A DNA stretch of 64,000 nucleotides from Embleya hyalina (GCF_003967355.1 NZ_BIFH01000013.1:216461-280460); one strand, 5' to 3'. Numbered from the stretch's first letter, positions 1-11,679 are shown. Made by a program: numbers and translations. Notes: a model not told the origin generated them from the letters alone.

Positions 1-514
1 CGCCGGAGACCATCCAGCGGCTGTCGGGGGAGATCGCGGCGAACGAGTTGTTCATCGCCTCGCCGGCCGCCAGCGGGTGCACGTACTCGTAGGCCGCGCC
101 CGACGGCGTGGTCACCCGGAACATCTTCGCCGTCGCGTCGCCGCCGCCCTGGTACGCGTCGAAAAGGTGGCCGCGTGAGGAGTCCGGGTCGCCGATGTGC
201 GACCAGCCGCGCTCGCGCACCGGCGCGGGGATCGAGGTGTTGCCGGTGTAGTACAGGTACGGCTTGGCGCCGTGCGGGCGCACGTTGGCCAGTCCCTGGG
301 CCTGCGACGCGGCGTCGATCTCGTACCGCCCGATCGGCTGCCACCCCTTGATCTCGGACGGGAACGCCGGCTTCGCCCGCGCCGCCTGCTCGTCGGACAC
401 CTCCGCCGCGTGCGCCGTGCCGGTGAGCCCGACCGTCGCACACAGCGCGACGCAGGCCGCCCCGGCCGCCACGCCGCGTACCGCCGACCGCAAACCTCGG
501 ACCATCGACCTCAT
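1..514 (-). CDS. Secreted protein of unknown function, C-terminus cut by window edge
   Basis: The gene reads leftwards from an ATG at 512-514 and runs off the left edge, so only about 171 residues are visible. It opens with basic residues (MRSMVRGLRSAVRG), a hydrophobic stretch rich in Ala, Val and Leu, and an AHA-A signal-peptidase I site near residue 38, so the protein is exported. The mature part contains many aromatic and Gly residues (for example YLYYTGN) and ends at the edge with ISPDSRWMVS, a phrase often seen in beta-propeller-like secreted proteins. I do not recognise the family. Third codon positions are strongly G/C, which supports real coding. Confidence 0.7.
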   Translation of the reverse strand, partial: MRSMVRGLRSAVRGVAAGAACVALCATVGLTGTAHAAEVSDEQAARAKPAFPSEIKGWQPIGRYEIDAASQAQGLANVRPHGAKPYLYYTGNTSIPAPVRERGWSHIGDPDSSRGHLFDAYQGGGDATAKMFRVTTPSGAAYEYVHPLAAGEAMNNSFAAISPDSRWMVSG

Positions 515-688
515 GTGCACCGAACTCCTCTGCCGTGCCAGTGCCGTACCGACAGGTCCGGCCGCGAAGACCCTCGCGCAACGCGATGGCTGCCAGGCAC
601 CGCGTACCTGAACACCGGCGAACCAATGCCCCACGTTCCGGAATCTTGGCGTCCGTATCTCGGCGGGCACCCATCGCGGGTGCTCGAC

Positions 689-745
689 GGGGGGAAATCG
701 GGGTCGGGGTTCGTGGGGTGGATCGGGGGGCAACCGGGGGGTGGG
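689..745 (+). other. Run of G-tracts with strong G-quadruplex potential
   Basis: Six tracts of four to six G residues (689-694, 700-703, 706-709, 715-718, 725-730, 736-741) plus a GGG at 743-745 are separated by loops of one to six nucleotides. They lie 28-84 nt upstream of the methyltransferase start at 773, on the coding strand, so the 5' leader RNA would carry them. Whether it folds is inference. Confidence 0.55.
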
Positions 746-772
746 TGTGCTTCCTGGCTGGAGGTGGTGTCG

Positions 773-1624
773 ATGACGGACGGGTCCGGTGGGACGTGGC
801 CGATGATTCCGGCGGCGGTCGAGAGGACCTATGGGGCGGACGATCTCGGGGCGACGGGGTTGTTCGGCGGTGGGTTCATCAACTTCGGCTACTGGCAGGG
901 GATCGATCTCGATCGGGCGCTCACCGAGGAGGATCGCATCGCCAGCCAGCGGGCGCTGTATCGGCACGTGCTGGACGGGTTGGCGCCGGGCGAGGGGCTG
1001 CGGGTCCTGGAGGTGGGCTGCGGGCTGGGGGCCGGGGGCGCGGTGGCGCTGGCGGAGTACGGCTTCGCCCGGGTCACCGGCATGGACATCCATCCGGAGC
1101 AGTTGCGGCGGGCCGAACGGGCCGACGCCGAGTCGTCGGCCCGCCGGCCCGGGGGGTTGCGGTTCGTGCGCGGGGCGGCCGAGGACATGCCGTTCGGCGA
1201 CGGCGAATTCGACTGCCTGTACAGCGTCGAGGCCGCCCAGCACTTCCGTGACCTCGGGGCGTTCGCCCGCGAGGCCGCGCGGGTGTTGCGGCCCGGAGGA
1301 CGCATGATCGTGGCCACCTTCCTCGTGCCCGACGCCGATCCGGTCCGGGCGCGGCGGCCGGCCGAGTTGCTGCACACGTTCGCCGAGGAACTGGACGTTC
1401 CGCACACCGTCCCGGAGTTGACCGACGCCCTCGAACGAGCCGGGCTCGGCGAGATCCGGGTCGACTCGATCGGGGAGTCGGTCTGGCCCGGGTGGGACCG
1501 CTGGCTGGACCGCACCTGGGCGCCCGGCACCTGGCCGCACAACTTCCTCCTGGCCTACCGCGAGGGCACCCTCGACTACTTCACCGTCTCCGCCCGCCGC
1601 CCCGAGGGCGGGGGCACCGGCTAG
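773..1624 (+). CDS. Class I SAM-dependent methyltransferase
   Basis: A 283-residue soluble methyltransferase. Motif I is LEVGCGLGAGG, followed by the acidic end of strand beta-2 (TGMDIHPEQL), the post-motif AAEDMPFGDGEFD and the C-terminal ARVLRPGGRM strand, all typical of the Rossmann-fold ubiE/erythromycin-O-methyltransferase type. Such enzymes methylate O, N or C atoms of small molecules; the substrate cannot be read from sequence. I chose the ATG at 773 because GAGG at 761-764 gives a ribosome-binding site and because the codons upstream fall in G-tract leader. No polyketide or peptide synthase lies nearby, so it is not evidently part of a biosynthetic cluster. Its TAG stop shares the palindrome CTAG (1621-1624) with the stop of the convergent protease gene. 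Confidence 0.85.
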   Translation: MTDGSGGTWPMIPAAVERTYGADDLGATGLFGGGFINFGYWQGIDLDRALTEEDRIASQRALYRHVLDGLAPGEGLRVLEVGCGLGAGGAVALAEYGFARVTGMDIHPEQLRRAERADAESSARRPGGLRFVRGAAEDMPFGDGEFDCLYSVEAAQHFRDLGAFAREAARVLRPGGRMIVATFLVPDADPVRARRPAELLHTFAEELDVPHTVPELTDALERAGLGEIRVDSIGESVWPGWDRWLDRTWAPGTWPHNFLLAYREGTLDYFTVSARRPEGGGTG

Positions 1625-3090
1625 GGATTCCGGCCGCCGAGCAGTCGTACCGCGCGGTCGAACGCGGAGTCGCGGTCGGCGGCGAATTCCGCGTCCGTGA
1701 AGACCGGGGTGCGGAAGTCGACCGGCAGGCCCACACCTTCGAAGCTTCGGCCGGTCGGGGAGACGTAGCGTTCGTTGGAGAGGGTGAACGTCCAGCCGTT
1801 GGGGAGCGTGCGGCCGAACATGTCGGAGAAGATGCCCTGCGTGTTGTCGCCGACGAAGGTGGTGGGCCCCGGACGTTCGCGCAGGGCCAGGAGGAAGGTC
1901 TCGCCGGCACTCACCGTGGCGGGGCCGGTCAGGACCGCGACGGGGCCGGTGTAGCGCGGCGCGCCGGCGGCGGGCTCGATCCGGAACGGCTGGGGCCGGG
2001 TGAAGCGGGTGGGGTCGTGCGGGTCGTCGCGGGCGCTCTTGACGTAGGCGGGGTGGGCCCGGTCGGTCAGTCGGGCGGCGACGCGTCGGCCGAGGTCGTC
2101 CAGGCCGCCGAGGTTGACGCGGACGTCGATGATCAGGCCGTGCCAGGCGTCGGGACCGGAGGCGTTCCCGGCGGTGACGATCGCGTCGAGGGCGCGGTCG
2201 AGTTCGGCCGCCTCGACCGCGAACGGGGCCTGGTCGCCGGTGTAGCCGACGAACCGGTTGATCCGCAGATAGCCGATCCGGCCGGGGAGTTCGGCATAGC
2301 CGATCGCGCCCGCGGCGTAGGTTCGCAACGGCGTGCCGCCGAGGTCGCGGCGCTCGACGAAGGCCCGGATCCGGTCCTCGTACGCCTGGTCCAACTCGGG
2401 TGTCCCGGGGCGCGCCACCCGCCAGAAGCGGTCCAGGGCCGGGGCCCGCAGGGAGGTGTGGCCGTCGCGCAGCGGTTCGGCCATCGTGGTGAGGATCTCG
2501 AAGAGGCGATCGTCGGTGGTGTCCGGGCGCACCATCGGCCGATACTTCTCCCGGGCCGCCGCCCAGTCGACGCCGCGCTCGGCGAAGAAGGCGTAGTTCT
2601 CCCGGAACGTCTGCCAGAACACGTCGAAGACGGCCCGCGGGTCGGCGGGCGCGGGCCGCAGGCAGCCGGCCGGCAGGGTGCGGACGCGCCGCAACTCGCG
2701 GCGGCCCAGGGTGCCTTCGACGGTCAGGGAGGCTCGATCGGGGCGCCCGGGGAGCCGGCGTACGGTGATCGGGAAGTAGCTGTCGGGGGCGTCGCGGGCC
2801 CGGAACCGCGCGGAGCCGTCCGGTCCCGGGGCCTGCTCCCGGTACGCGGGGGTGCCGGGCACGCACCCGATGTCGGTCGTCTCGTACGGCCGCAACACGC
2901 CGCCGTCGATCGTGAGGACCGTCCCGTAGCCGTCGGAGCGCCAGACTCCGTCCGGGGCGCGCTCCGAGGCGGGCGCCGGCTCCGCGCCGACGGCCACGCC
3001 CGCGGAACCGAGCAGAGCCAGGAAAACCGTGCCCACCAGGGCGAGGCGATACCGGCCGCGGCGAACGCGGCCCACGTGTCGTGTGGTCAT
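1621..3090 (-). CDS. Secreted S41 family (C-terminal-processing/tricorn-type) serine protease
   Basis: The product has 489 residues. Residues 1-36 form a signal peptide (arginine-rich start, LALVGTVFLALLGSAGVAVGA). The C-terminal half carries the S41 core: GRIGYLRINRFVGY, a WHGLIIDVRVNLGG strand-turn, and ATVSAGET around residues 391-398, where Ser394 sits at the position of the catalytic nucleophile. No PDZ domain is obvious, as in the interphotoreceptor-retinoid-binding-like S41 branch. Expected role is extracellular proteolysis. The chosen ATG (3088-3090) precedes the signal peptide directly; an in-frame ATG two codons upstream is possible. The gene converges on the methyltransferase with a 4-nt overlap of stop codons and no hairpin between them. 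Confidence 0.85.
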   Translation of the reverse strand: MTTRHVGRVRRGRYRLALVGTVFLALLGSAGVAVGAEPAPASERAPDGVWRSDGYGTVLTIDGGVLRPYETTDIGCVPGTPAYREQAPGPDGSARFRARDAPDSYFPITVRRLPGRPDRASLTVEGTLGRRELRRVRTLPAGCLRPAPADPRAVFDVFWQTFRENYAFFAERGVDWAAAREKYRPMVRPDTTDDRLFEILTTMAEPLRDGHTSLRAPALDRFWRVARPGTPELDQAYEDRIRAFVERRDLGGTPLRTYAAGAIGYAELPGRIGYLRINRFVGYTGDQAPFAVEAAELDRALDAIVTAGNASGPDAWHGLIIDVRVNLGGLDDLGRRVAARLTDRAHPAYVKSARDDPHDPTRFTRPQPFRIEPAAGAPRYTGPVAVLTGPATVSAGETFLLALRERPGPTTFVGDNTQGIFSDMFGRTLPNGWTFTLSNERYVSPTGRSFEGVGLPVDFRTPVFTDAEFAADRDSAFDRAVRLLGGRNP

Positions 3091-3262
3091 GCACACCACG
3101 TTTCCAGGCCCGACGAACCCTCGACACCGCCACAGGTCGGAGAGCGAACTCCCTCTCGCGAGGCGGTACATCTCACCCGGTGGTCGGTGGTCGGTGGTCG
3201 GTTTCGCGGCGGGCGGCGACGGGGCGTGGCCTCGGCGTCGATCAGCGGGCAGGATCGAAGCC

Positions 3263-3856
3263 ATGACCTCATCACCCGCATACCTCCTGCCGAGCGAGAT
3301 CCGCGTACAGGGCCACGGGCTGTGGCTGCGCGAGTGGACCGACGACGACGTGCCGGCCATGGTCGAGCTGTTCGACGAGCCCGAGATCGACCGCTGGACG
3401 CCGCTGACCTCGCCGTTCGACGCCGAGGCCGCGCGGGCGTACCTGGCGCGGGCCCGCGCGTCCCGCGCGCTGCATCGGGGCATCCAACTGGCCGTCACCC
3501 TCGACGGCGGCGAACCGTGCGGCGAAATCCTGCTGTTCGCGGACGCCGACGGCCCCGACATCGATCTGGGCTCCGAGGCCGCGCGGCCGAGTCGGGTGGG
3601 GGAGATCGCGTACGGAATCGGCGCGCGGCACCGCCGTCGGGGCCTGGCCGCCCGCGCGGTGCGCCTGATGACGGAGTACGCCCGCGACGAACTCGGTGCC
3701 GACGCGGTGATCCTGCGCATCGCCGCCGACAACGCGCCCAGCATCGCCGTCGCGGTAAAGACCGGCTTCCGCCTCACCGACGCCGAGCCCGTCACCCGCC
3801 ATCGCGCCGACCGCCACGTCGTCCTGAACACCTGGTTGCACCAGGGGCGACCGTAG
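3263..3856 (+). CDS. GNAT family N-acetyltransferase
   Basis: The 197-residue product fits the GCN5-related acetyltransferase fold of the RimJ/RimL type. It begins with LREWTDDDVPAMVELFDEPEI, has the acetyl-CoA-binding loop around GEIAYGIGARHRRRGLAARAVRLM, followed by ILRIAADNAPSIAVAVKTGF, which is the usual asparagine/serine-rich end of such enzymes. It probably acetylates an amino group of a small molecule or protein N-terminus in the cytoplasm. Start ATG at 3263 follows a weak AGGA-like sequence. It is divergent from the S41 protease gene with 172 nt between the starts, which should hold both promoters. Confidence 0.85.
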   Translation: MTSSPAYLLPSEIRVQGHGLWLREWTDDDVPAMVELFDEPEIDRWTPLTSPFDAEAARAYLARARASRALHRGIQLAVTLDGGEPCGEILLFADADGPDIDLGSEAARPSRVGEIAYGIGARHRRRGLAARAVRLMTEYARDELGADAVILRIAADNAPSIAVAVKTGFRLTDAEPVTRHRADRHVVLNTWLHQGRP

Positions 3857-3944
3857 GCATGCGGCGGGCAGCGGGCCCGTGAGTCGATATCAGCGATCGC
3901 TCAAGTGCGGCCGGTATCCGGGTCGTACTCCCGGGTCCGATCGC

Positions 3945-4328
3945 TCACACGACGGCTTCGCGGGCGGCCTCGTCGAGCATGGCGGCGATCTCGGCGGCTG
4001 CCGGGCGCGTGGCGGCGAAGGTGTCCGCGTCCGCGATCGTCTGCTCCGACTCGCGAAGGCGACGTGCCCGAGCCGGGAAGCGACGCAGCGCCACGAAGAC
4101 GGCCCAGCGGTGCAGGAACGTATGCATGGGCACGGTGCTGTCCGTTTGCACGGCTTCCTGCCAAGCGGAATGAAACTCTCGTTCGAAGCGAACGGCCGCC
4201 GCCGGGTCGAGCGAGAGCACCGCCACCCGCAGCGCCTGCTCGGTCACCGGCGGCATGGGGAACAGTGGCGCGTCTTCCGATGTCTCGGCGTGCGCATCGC
4301 CCACCACGATCGCCTCCTTGTTGCTCAC
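3945..4328 (-). CDS. Small DUF6247-like protein
   Basis: A 127-residue acidic protein. It contains ALRVAVLSLDPAAAVRFEREF and a central STVPMHTFLHRWAVFVALRRFPARA followed by a helical tail, a pattern I associate with the actinobacterial DUF6247 family, whose members are short, single-domain and often encoded next to toxin-like or regulatory genes. No toxin partner is visible on either side here: the neighbours are GNAT (convergent) and a Fur-type regulator in the same direction 79 nt upstream. Codon usage supports coding. Function unknown; family assignment is from memory of the motif. Confidence 0.65.
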   Translation of the reverse strand: MSNKEAIVVGDAHAETSEDAPLFPMPPVTEQALRVAVLSLDPAAAVRFEREFHSAWQEAVQTDSTVPMHTFLHRWAVFVALRRFPARARRLRESEQTIADADTFAATRPAAAEIAAMLDEAAREAVV

Positions 4329-4407
4329 GGTCGTTCCGCCCCACCCTGCTGTCGAGCGTCCGCCCTCGTCCGTCGCTCGGCGCGATCACCGGTGTGGCGC
4401 GGAAGCG

Positions 4408-7484
<3,077 letters not shown>

Positions 7485-7490
7485 CCACGA

Positions 7491-7524
7491 CGTCCGGGTC
7501 GGCCCACACGGGCCGACCCGGACG
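7491..7524. terminator. Bidirectional terminator hairpin between katG and nadE
   Basis: A perfect 15-bp stem (7491-7505 with 7510-7524) closes a 4-nt ACAC loop, starting 7 nt after the katG stop and 27 nt before the nadE stop on the opposite strand. There is no U-tract, as usual in this GC-rich group. Confidence 0.85.
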
Positions 7525-7550
7525 CCGTTCCACGAACCGCCACCGCGCGG

Positions 7551-8390
7551 TCAGCGCCACCAGTCGTCGTCGGGCGCGACCGGTTGGGCCCGCTTGTGCC
7601 GAGTCGCGCGATGGGTCGACTCCAGGCGCGCCGCCACCTCCGGCGCGACGTCGCCGCCCTCCAGGTACTCGTCGATCTGACCGTACGTCAGACCCAGCGC
7701 GACCTCGTCGGGCAGCGCGGGTCGGTCGTCCTCCAGGTCGGCGGTCGGCACCTTCTCCCACACGCTCGGCGGCGCGCCCAACTCCTGGAGCAGCGCCGCG
7801 CCCTGACGCTTGGTCAGGCCGGTCAGCGGGGTGAGGTCGACACCGCCGTCGCCGTACTTGGTGAAGAAGCCCGTCACCGCCTCGGCGGCATGATCGGTGC
7901 CCACCACGAGCAGGCCCAGCTGTCCGGCGATCGCGTATTGGATCACCATGCGCTCACGGGCCTTGATGTTGCCGCGCACGAAGTCCCGCAGCTCGGACTC
8001 CCCGCCCGCCGAATCGGCCAGACCGCGGGCCACCTCGGCGGCCACCGCGTCGGCGCCCGGCTTGACGTTCACCGTGACCGAGCGGTCGGGTCGGACGAAC
8101 CCCAGCGCGATCTGCGCGTCGTGCTCGTCGGCCTGCACGCCGTAGGGCAGCCGCACCGCGACGAACTCCGCCTCGTGGCCCTCGGCCCGCAACTCCTCGG
8201 CGGCGAGCTGGCACAACCGGCCCGCCAGCGTGCTGTCCTGGCCGCCGCTGATCCCGAGCACGTAGCCCTTGGCCGGGGTCGACCGGAGATAGTCCTTGAG
8301 GAAGTCGACCCGGCGCCGGATCTCCACCTTGGGCACGACGGCCGTCCGCACGCCGAGTTCGGCGAGAATCTGCTCCCTGGGGTTTGCCAT
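7551..8390 (-). CDS. nadE: Ammonia-dependent NAD(+) synthetase
   Basis: A 279-residue NAD synthetase that adenylates and amidates nicotinic acid adenine dinucleotide, the last step of NAD formation. The ATP-pyrophosphatase P-loop is GISGGQDST (residues 46-54); later motifs are [17 protein letters not shown] [36 protein letters not shown] and [13 protein letters not shown]. Length matches the short ammonia-using form without the N-terminal glutaminase domain of the larger actinobacterial enzyme. The N-terminus MANPREQIL begins at the ATG at 8388-8390. The gene converges on katG and is divergent from an isochorismatase-fold gene (95 nt between starts). Confidence 0.95.
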   Translation of the reverse strand: MANPREQILAELGVRTAVVPKVEIRRRVDFLKDYLRSTPAKGYVLGISGGQDSTLAGRLCQLAAEELRAEGHEAEFVAVRLPYGVQADEHDAQIALGFVRPDRSVTVNVKPGADAVAAEVARGLADSAGGESELRDFVRGNIKARERMVIQYAIAGQLGLLVVGTDHAAEAVTGFFTKYGDGGVDLTPLTGLTKRQGAALLQELGAPPSVWEKVPTADLEDDRPALPDEVALGLTYGQIDEYLEGGDVAPEVAARLESTHRATRHKRAQPVAPDDDWWR

Positions 8391-8485
8391 CCCCGTACTG
8401 TACCGAGCGGGGCACGACCCGACGCCGGGGAGCGGTGTCGGCCGGCTCACGGGCCGCGCGGCCCGTGGTGGAGGGGACGGTACGC

Positions 8486-9061
8486 ATGGGCAACAGCGCA
8501 CTGCTTGTGATGGACGTACAGCAGGAGATCGTCGAGATGGCCGACGACGGGTCCGGATACCTGGACCGGCTCGGCGCGGCGATCGAGGGGGCCCGCGCGG
8601 CGGGCATGTCCGTGATCCACGTGGTGATCGGGCTGCGGCCGGGGCAGCCGGAGGTGAGCCCGCGCAACCGGGTGCTCACGAACTCCGCGGCGATGGGGCT
8701 GTTCACCGAGGGCGCCCCGGGCACCGCGATCCACCCCGCCGTCGCGCCCCGCGAGGGCGACGTCGTGGTCACCAAACGACGCGGCAGCGCGTTCTCCGGC
8801 AGCGACCTCGACCTGGTCCTGCGGGCCCGCGACATCGACCACCTCGTCCTGGCCGGCATCGCCACCAGCGGTGTCGTGCTCTACACCCTGTGTCACGCGC
8901 AGGACCTGGACTTCGGCCTGACCGTGCTCGTGGACGGCTGCCTGGACCTCGACCCCGAGGTGCACCGGTTCCTGACCGAGAAGTTGTTCCCGCAGTGGGT
9001 GGAGGTCGCCCTGATCGAGGAGTGGCTGAAAACCGTCGCCGGCGCGGCGGAGCCGGAGTGA
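8486..9061 (+). CDS. Isochorismatase-fold cysteine-hydrolase-like protein lacking the usual Cys
   Basis: A 191-residue protein of the isochorismatase-like superfamily. The start [15 protein letters not shown] supplies the catalytic-type Asp9, and [17 protein letters not shown] the conserved Lys region. At the position where nicotinamidase-type enzymes carry the nucleophilic Cys the sequence reads [10 protein letters not shown], so the Cys appears to be Val; this resembles a common subgroup of unknown activity. The nearest genes are nadE (divergent) and a citrate-synthase-family gene (convergent, 22 nt). A link to nicotinamide recycling is tempting because of nadE but the missing Cys argues against simple nicotinamidase activity. 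Ribosome-binding site GAGGGGACGG precedes ATG 8486. Confidence 0.8.
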   Translation: MGNSALLVMDVQQEIVEMADDGSGYLDRLGAAIEGARAAGMSVIHVVIGLRPGQPEVSPRNRVLTNSAAMGLFTEGAPGTAIHPAVAPREGDVVVTKRRGSAFSGSDLDLVLRARDIDHLVLAGIATSGVVLYTLCHAQDLDFGLTVLVDGCLDLDPEVHRFLTEKLFPQWVEVALIEEWLKTVAGAAEPE

Positions 9062-9083
9062 GCAAGGCCGCCGACGCCGCGCC

Positions 9084-10355
9084 TCAGCGGCTCGGCGGCC
9101 GGGTGCCCGTGTAGACGCCGATGGCCCGGTAGCGCAGTCCGGGCTGTCGGTACTCCTCCATCGCGTGGGCGAGCCAGCCGATCGACCTGGCCATCGCGAA
9201 GACCGCCTCGCCGGCGTCCGGCCGCATCCGCATGGCGTGCGCCAACGCGGCCAGCGCCAGGTCGGCGTTGGGGAATACGTCGGCGCGCGTGGTCGGTTCG
9301 CGGGTCAGCGCGTCCACGGCGCGGATCACCCGGGCGACCCGCTCGTCGTGCTCGGCGTGTTCGCGGAGCAGGCCGAGCATCAGGTCGGCGCGCGGGTCGT
9401 GTTCGGCGTAGAGCAGGTGGCCCAGGCCGGGCAGGTGTTCCCCGGCGCGCAACCGGTCGGCGACCGCGCCCGTGGGGCCGCCGCCCGCCGGGTCGAGCGC
9501 GTCGCGCAGGAAGCGGTACGCCAGCCCGATCGCCGCGCCGTGATGCCGGCCGTCGAACACCCCGAGGCCGGCCGAGACCACCGCGTACACGTCCGCCCGG
9601 GCGCCGGCCGCCACCCGCGCGGCCAGCGTGGACACCGCCAGGTCGTGGTCGGCCTTGAGTACGAGCGCGGCGTTCAGCAGCCGGACGCGCTCCGGGGTCG
9701 CCGCGCGGGCGGTCAGTTTCGGCCACAGCCGCGCCGCGAGAGAGGACCCGGTCGGCGGGGCCGCGCCCGGGCACGGGGGCAGCGTGTCCGCGATCATCGC
9801 GAGCAGCGTCTCGCCCGCGCGGACCACGGCCTGCTCCGACAGGTCGAAGCGCAGCGGATCGGCGGTACCCGCGGCGGCCACGATCATCCGGATACGGTCG
9901 GTGAGCCGGGCGGTGTCGGGCAGCAGGCTCACCGTGCGCCGGACCAGGTCGGCCGGCCCGGCGGGGGCCTCGAACGGGGGCACCTCGGCGAGGTCGACGC
10001 CCCGCCACAACCAGTGCGCCACCGACTCCAGGCGATACCCGGTGAGTTCGGCCACGTCGCGGCCCCGGTAGTAGAGCCGGTCGTCGGCCAACAGGGTCAC
10101 CCGGGTGTGGATACGTTCGATCGAGCCGTTGGCGGGGCGGGCGCGCCGGCCGCCGGTCCGCCCCGCCAACTCCTCCACGTCCGCGGCGGCGAACCGGCTG
10201 CCGCGCTGTCGCGACTCGCGCACGCTCGTCAGCAGTCCGCGACTGACGTACGCGTAGACGGTCTCGGGCTTGACTCCCAACCGTTGCGCGACCTGGGCGG
10301 TGGTCAGGTAATCCCGGTCACTTTCGTCGCCCGGCACGGCCCGTCGACCAGCCAT
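9084..10355 (-). CDS. Citrate synthase-family protein with N-terminal excisionase-type HTH
   Basis: A 423-residue two-domain protein. Residues about 15-60 (YLTTAQVAQRLGVKPETVYAYVSRGLL) are a MerR/excisionase-type helix-turn-helix; the remainder is a citrate-synthase fold with FDGRHHGAAIG, GLGHLLYAEHDPRAD and a C-terminal MARSIGWLAHAMEEY helix matching the catalytic Asp/His region only loosely. It could be an active 2-methylcitrate/citrate synthase that also binds DNA, or a regulator that senses oxaloacetate or acyl-CoA. It is divergent from a conventional citrate synthase gene with 112 nt between, so autoregulation and control of its neighbour are plausible. ATG at 10353-10355 has GAAGG upstream; another ATG lies 13 codons further up. 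Confidence 0.85.
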   Translation of the reverse strand: MAGRRAVPGDESDRDYLTTAQVAQRLGVKPETVYAYVSRGLLTSVRESRQRGSRFAAADVEELAGRTGGRRARPANGSIERIHTRVTLLADDRLYYRGRDVAELTGYRLESVAHWLWRGVDLAEVPPFEAPAGPADLVRRTVSLLPDTARLTDRIRMIVAAAGTADPLRFDLSEQAVVRAGETLLAMIADTLPPCPGAAPPTGSSLAARLWPKLTARAATPERVRLLNAALVLKADHDLAVSTLAARVAAGARADVYAVVSAGLGVFDGRHHGAAIGLAYRFLRDALDPAGGGPTGAVADRLRAGEHLPGLGHLLYAEHDPRADLMLGLLREHAEHDERVARVIRAVDALTREPTTRADVFPNADLALAALAHAMRMRPDAGEAVFAMARSIGWLAHAMEEYRQPGLRYRAIGVYTGTRPPSR

Positions 10356-10386
10356 TTCGTCGCCGCCTTCCGCTCGTATTGAGGCA

Positions 10387-10408
10387 ATCAACATTGACGA
10401 TAGTTGAT
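10387..10408. promoter_or_regulatory. Inverted repeat between divergent citrate-synthase genes
   Basis: ATCAAC (10387-10392) and GTTGAT (10403-10408) form a 6-10-6 inverted repeat in an A/T-richer patch of the 112-nt divergent region. It is a candidate operator for the HTH-fused citrate-synthase protein. No other regulator gene adjoins. Confidence 0.4.
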
Positions 10409-10467
10409 CGTCGGGACGACATTCGAGGTGGCCGAAGCGGAATCGTGCGCAGAGTGGGAGGCGTGTC

Positions 10468-11646
10468 ATGTCGGTCGTCGTCGACGGCGGGATCGAAGTA
10501 CCCAGGGGACTGAAGGGGGTGGTGGTCACCACCACCGAACTGGGCGATGTGCAGGGCGCCAAGGGCTTCTACCACTACCGGCAGTACTCGGCGATCGAGC
10601 TGGCGGGCACCCGAACGTTCGAGGACGTGTGGTTCCTGTTCGTGCACGGCCGGCTGCCCGACGCCGACGAACGGGCGGCGTTCGCCGCGGAGTCGGCCCG
10701 GCTGCGGGTGTTGCCCGAGGAACTGCGGCCGGTGTTGCGCTCCATCGCCATGGCGGGCGAGCGCTTCGATCCGCTCGCCGGACTGCGTACGGCGCTGGCG
10801 CTGATCGGCGCCGCGCGTACGCCGCCGCCGCTGTGGGAGTCGTCGCCGGAGCGGCGCCGGGCGGACGCGCTCCTGGTGGGGGCGGTGACCCCGACGATCC
10901 TGGCGGCGCTGTACCGGATCCGGGCCGGGGCCGAGCCGTTGGAGCCCCGGGCGGATCTGTCCACGGCGGCCAACTGGCTCTACCTGGTGACCGGCGAGGA
11001 GCCCGAACCCGAGCGGGTGGCGGCGATCGAGCGGTATCTGATCGCCACCGTCGACCACGGCTTCAATGCCTCCACCTTCACCGCGCGGGTGATCGCCTCC
11101 ACGGGGGCCGACCTGGTGTCCGCGGTGGTCGGGGCGATCGGTGCCTTCTCCGGTCCGCTGCACGGCGGCGCGCCGGATCGGGCCCTGGAGACGCTGGACG
11201 CGATCGGCTCGCCCGACGCGGTCGACGCGTGGGTGCGGCCCAGGATCGCCGAGGGCGAGCGGATCATGGGATTCGGGCATCCGGTCTACCGCACCGAGGA
11301 TCCGCGCGCGGTGATGCTGGCCGAGCTGGCCCGCGAACTCGCCCCGCACACCGACGCGCGGGGGGTCGCGCTGGTGGAGTTCGCGGGCACGGTGCACCGT
11401 CGGGTGACCGAGATCCTGGCCGAGCTGAAGCCGGGGCGGGAGCTGCACGTGAACGTGGAGTTCTACGCGGGTGTGGTGATGGAACTGTGCGGCGTTCCCC
11501 GGAACATGTTCACGCCGACCTTCACGGTGAGCCGGGTGGTCGGGTGGTGCGCGAACATCCTGGAGCAGGCCGAGGACACGAAGATCATCCGGCCGATCGC
11601 CCGGTACACCGGGCCGCCCGCGCCGCAGCCGGTGCCCGCCGGCTGA
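10468..11646 (+). CDS. Citrate synthase (type II-like, CitA family)
   Basis: A 392-residue enzyme expected to condense acetyl-CoA (or propionyl-CoA) with oxaloacetate. The catalytic elements are present: SGPLHGGAPDRALE around the first active-site His, IMGFGHPVYRTEDPRA around the second His, and the NVEFYAGVVMELCGVPRNMFTPTF segment with the catalytic Asp region replaced by NVEFY, as in many small bacterial citrate/methylcitrate synthases. The start is ATG 10468 behind GGGAGG. It is divergent from the HTH-fused paralogue, which may control it. Neither gene is beside prp genes (methylcitrate dehydratase or lyase), so ordinary citrate synthesis is the safer guess. Confidence 0.88.
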   Translation: MSVVVDGGIEVPRGLKGVVVTTTELGDVQGAKGFYHYRQYSAIELAGTRTFEDVWFLFVHGRLPDADERAAFAAESARLRVLPEELRPVLRSIAMAGERFDPLAGLRTALALIGAARTPPPLWESSPERRRADALLVGAVTPTILAALYRIRAGAEPLEPRADLSTAANWLYLVTGEEPEPERVAAIERYLIATVDHGFNASTFTARVIASTGADLVSAVVGAIGAFSGPLHGGAPDRALETLDAIGSPDAVDAWVRPRIAEGERIMGFGHPVYRTEDPRAVMLAELARELAPHTDARGVALVEFAGTVHRRVTEILAELKPGRELHVNVEFYAGVVMELCGVPRNMFTPTFTVSRVVGWCANILEQAEDTKIIRPIARYTGPPAPQPVPAG

Positions 11647-11679
11647 GGCGCGGGCCGGGCCCGGGAGGGCCGGCCGGAC

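Noticed and set aside
773..1624. Natural-product biosynthesis cluster around the methyltransferases and citrate synthase genes
   Set aside because: There are no polyketide, peptide, terpene or lanthipeptide core enzymes near either methyltransferase; the genes are separate transcription units.
1492..3882. Very long open frame on the plus strand across the S41 protease gene
   Set aside because: It is antisense to a gene with a signal peptide and S41 motifs; its amino-acid mix is Gly/Arg/Val-rich and lacks any motif. High G+C keeps antisense frames open.
3945..4328. Toxin-antitoxin pair involving the DUF6247-like protein
   Set aside because: No small partner gene adjoins; the neighbours are a GNAT and a Fur-type regulator.
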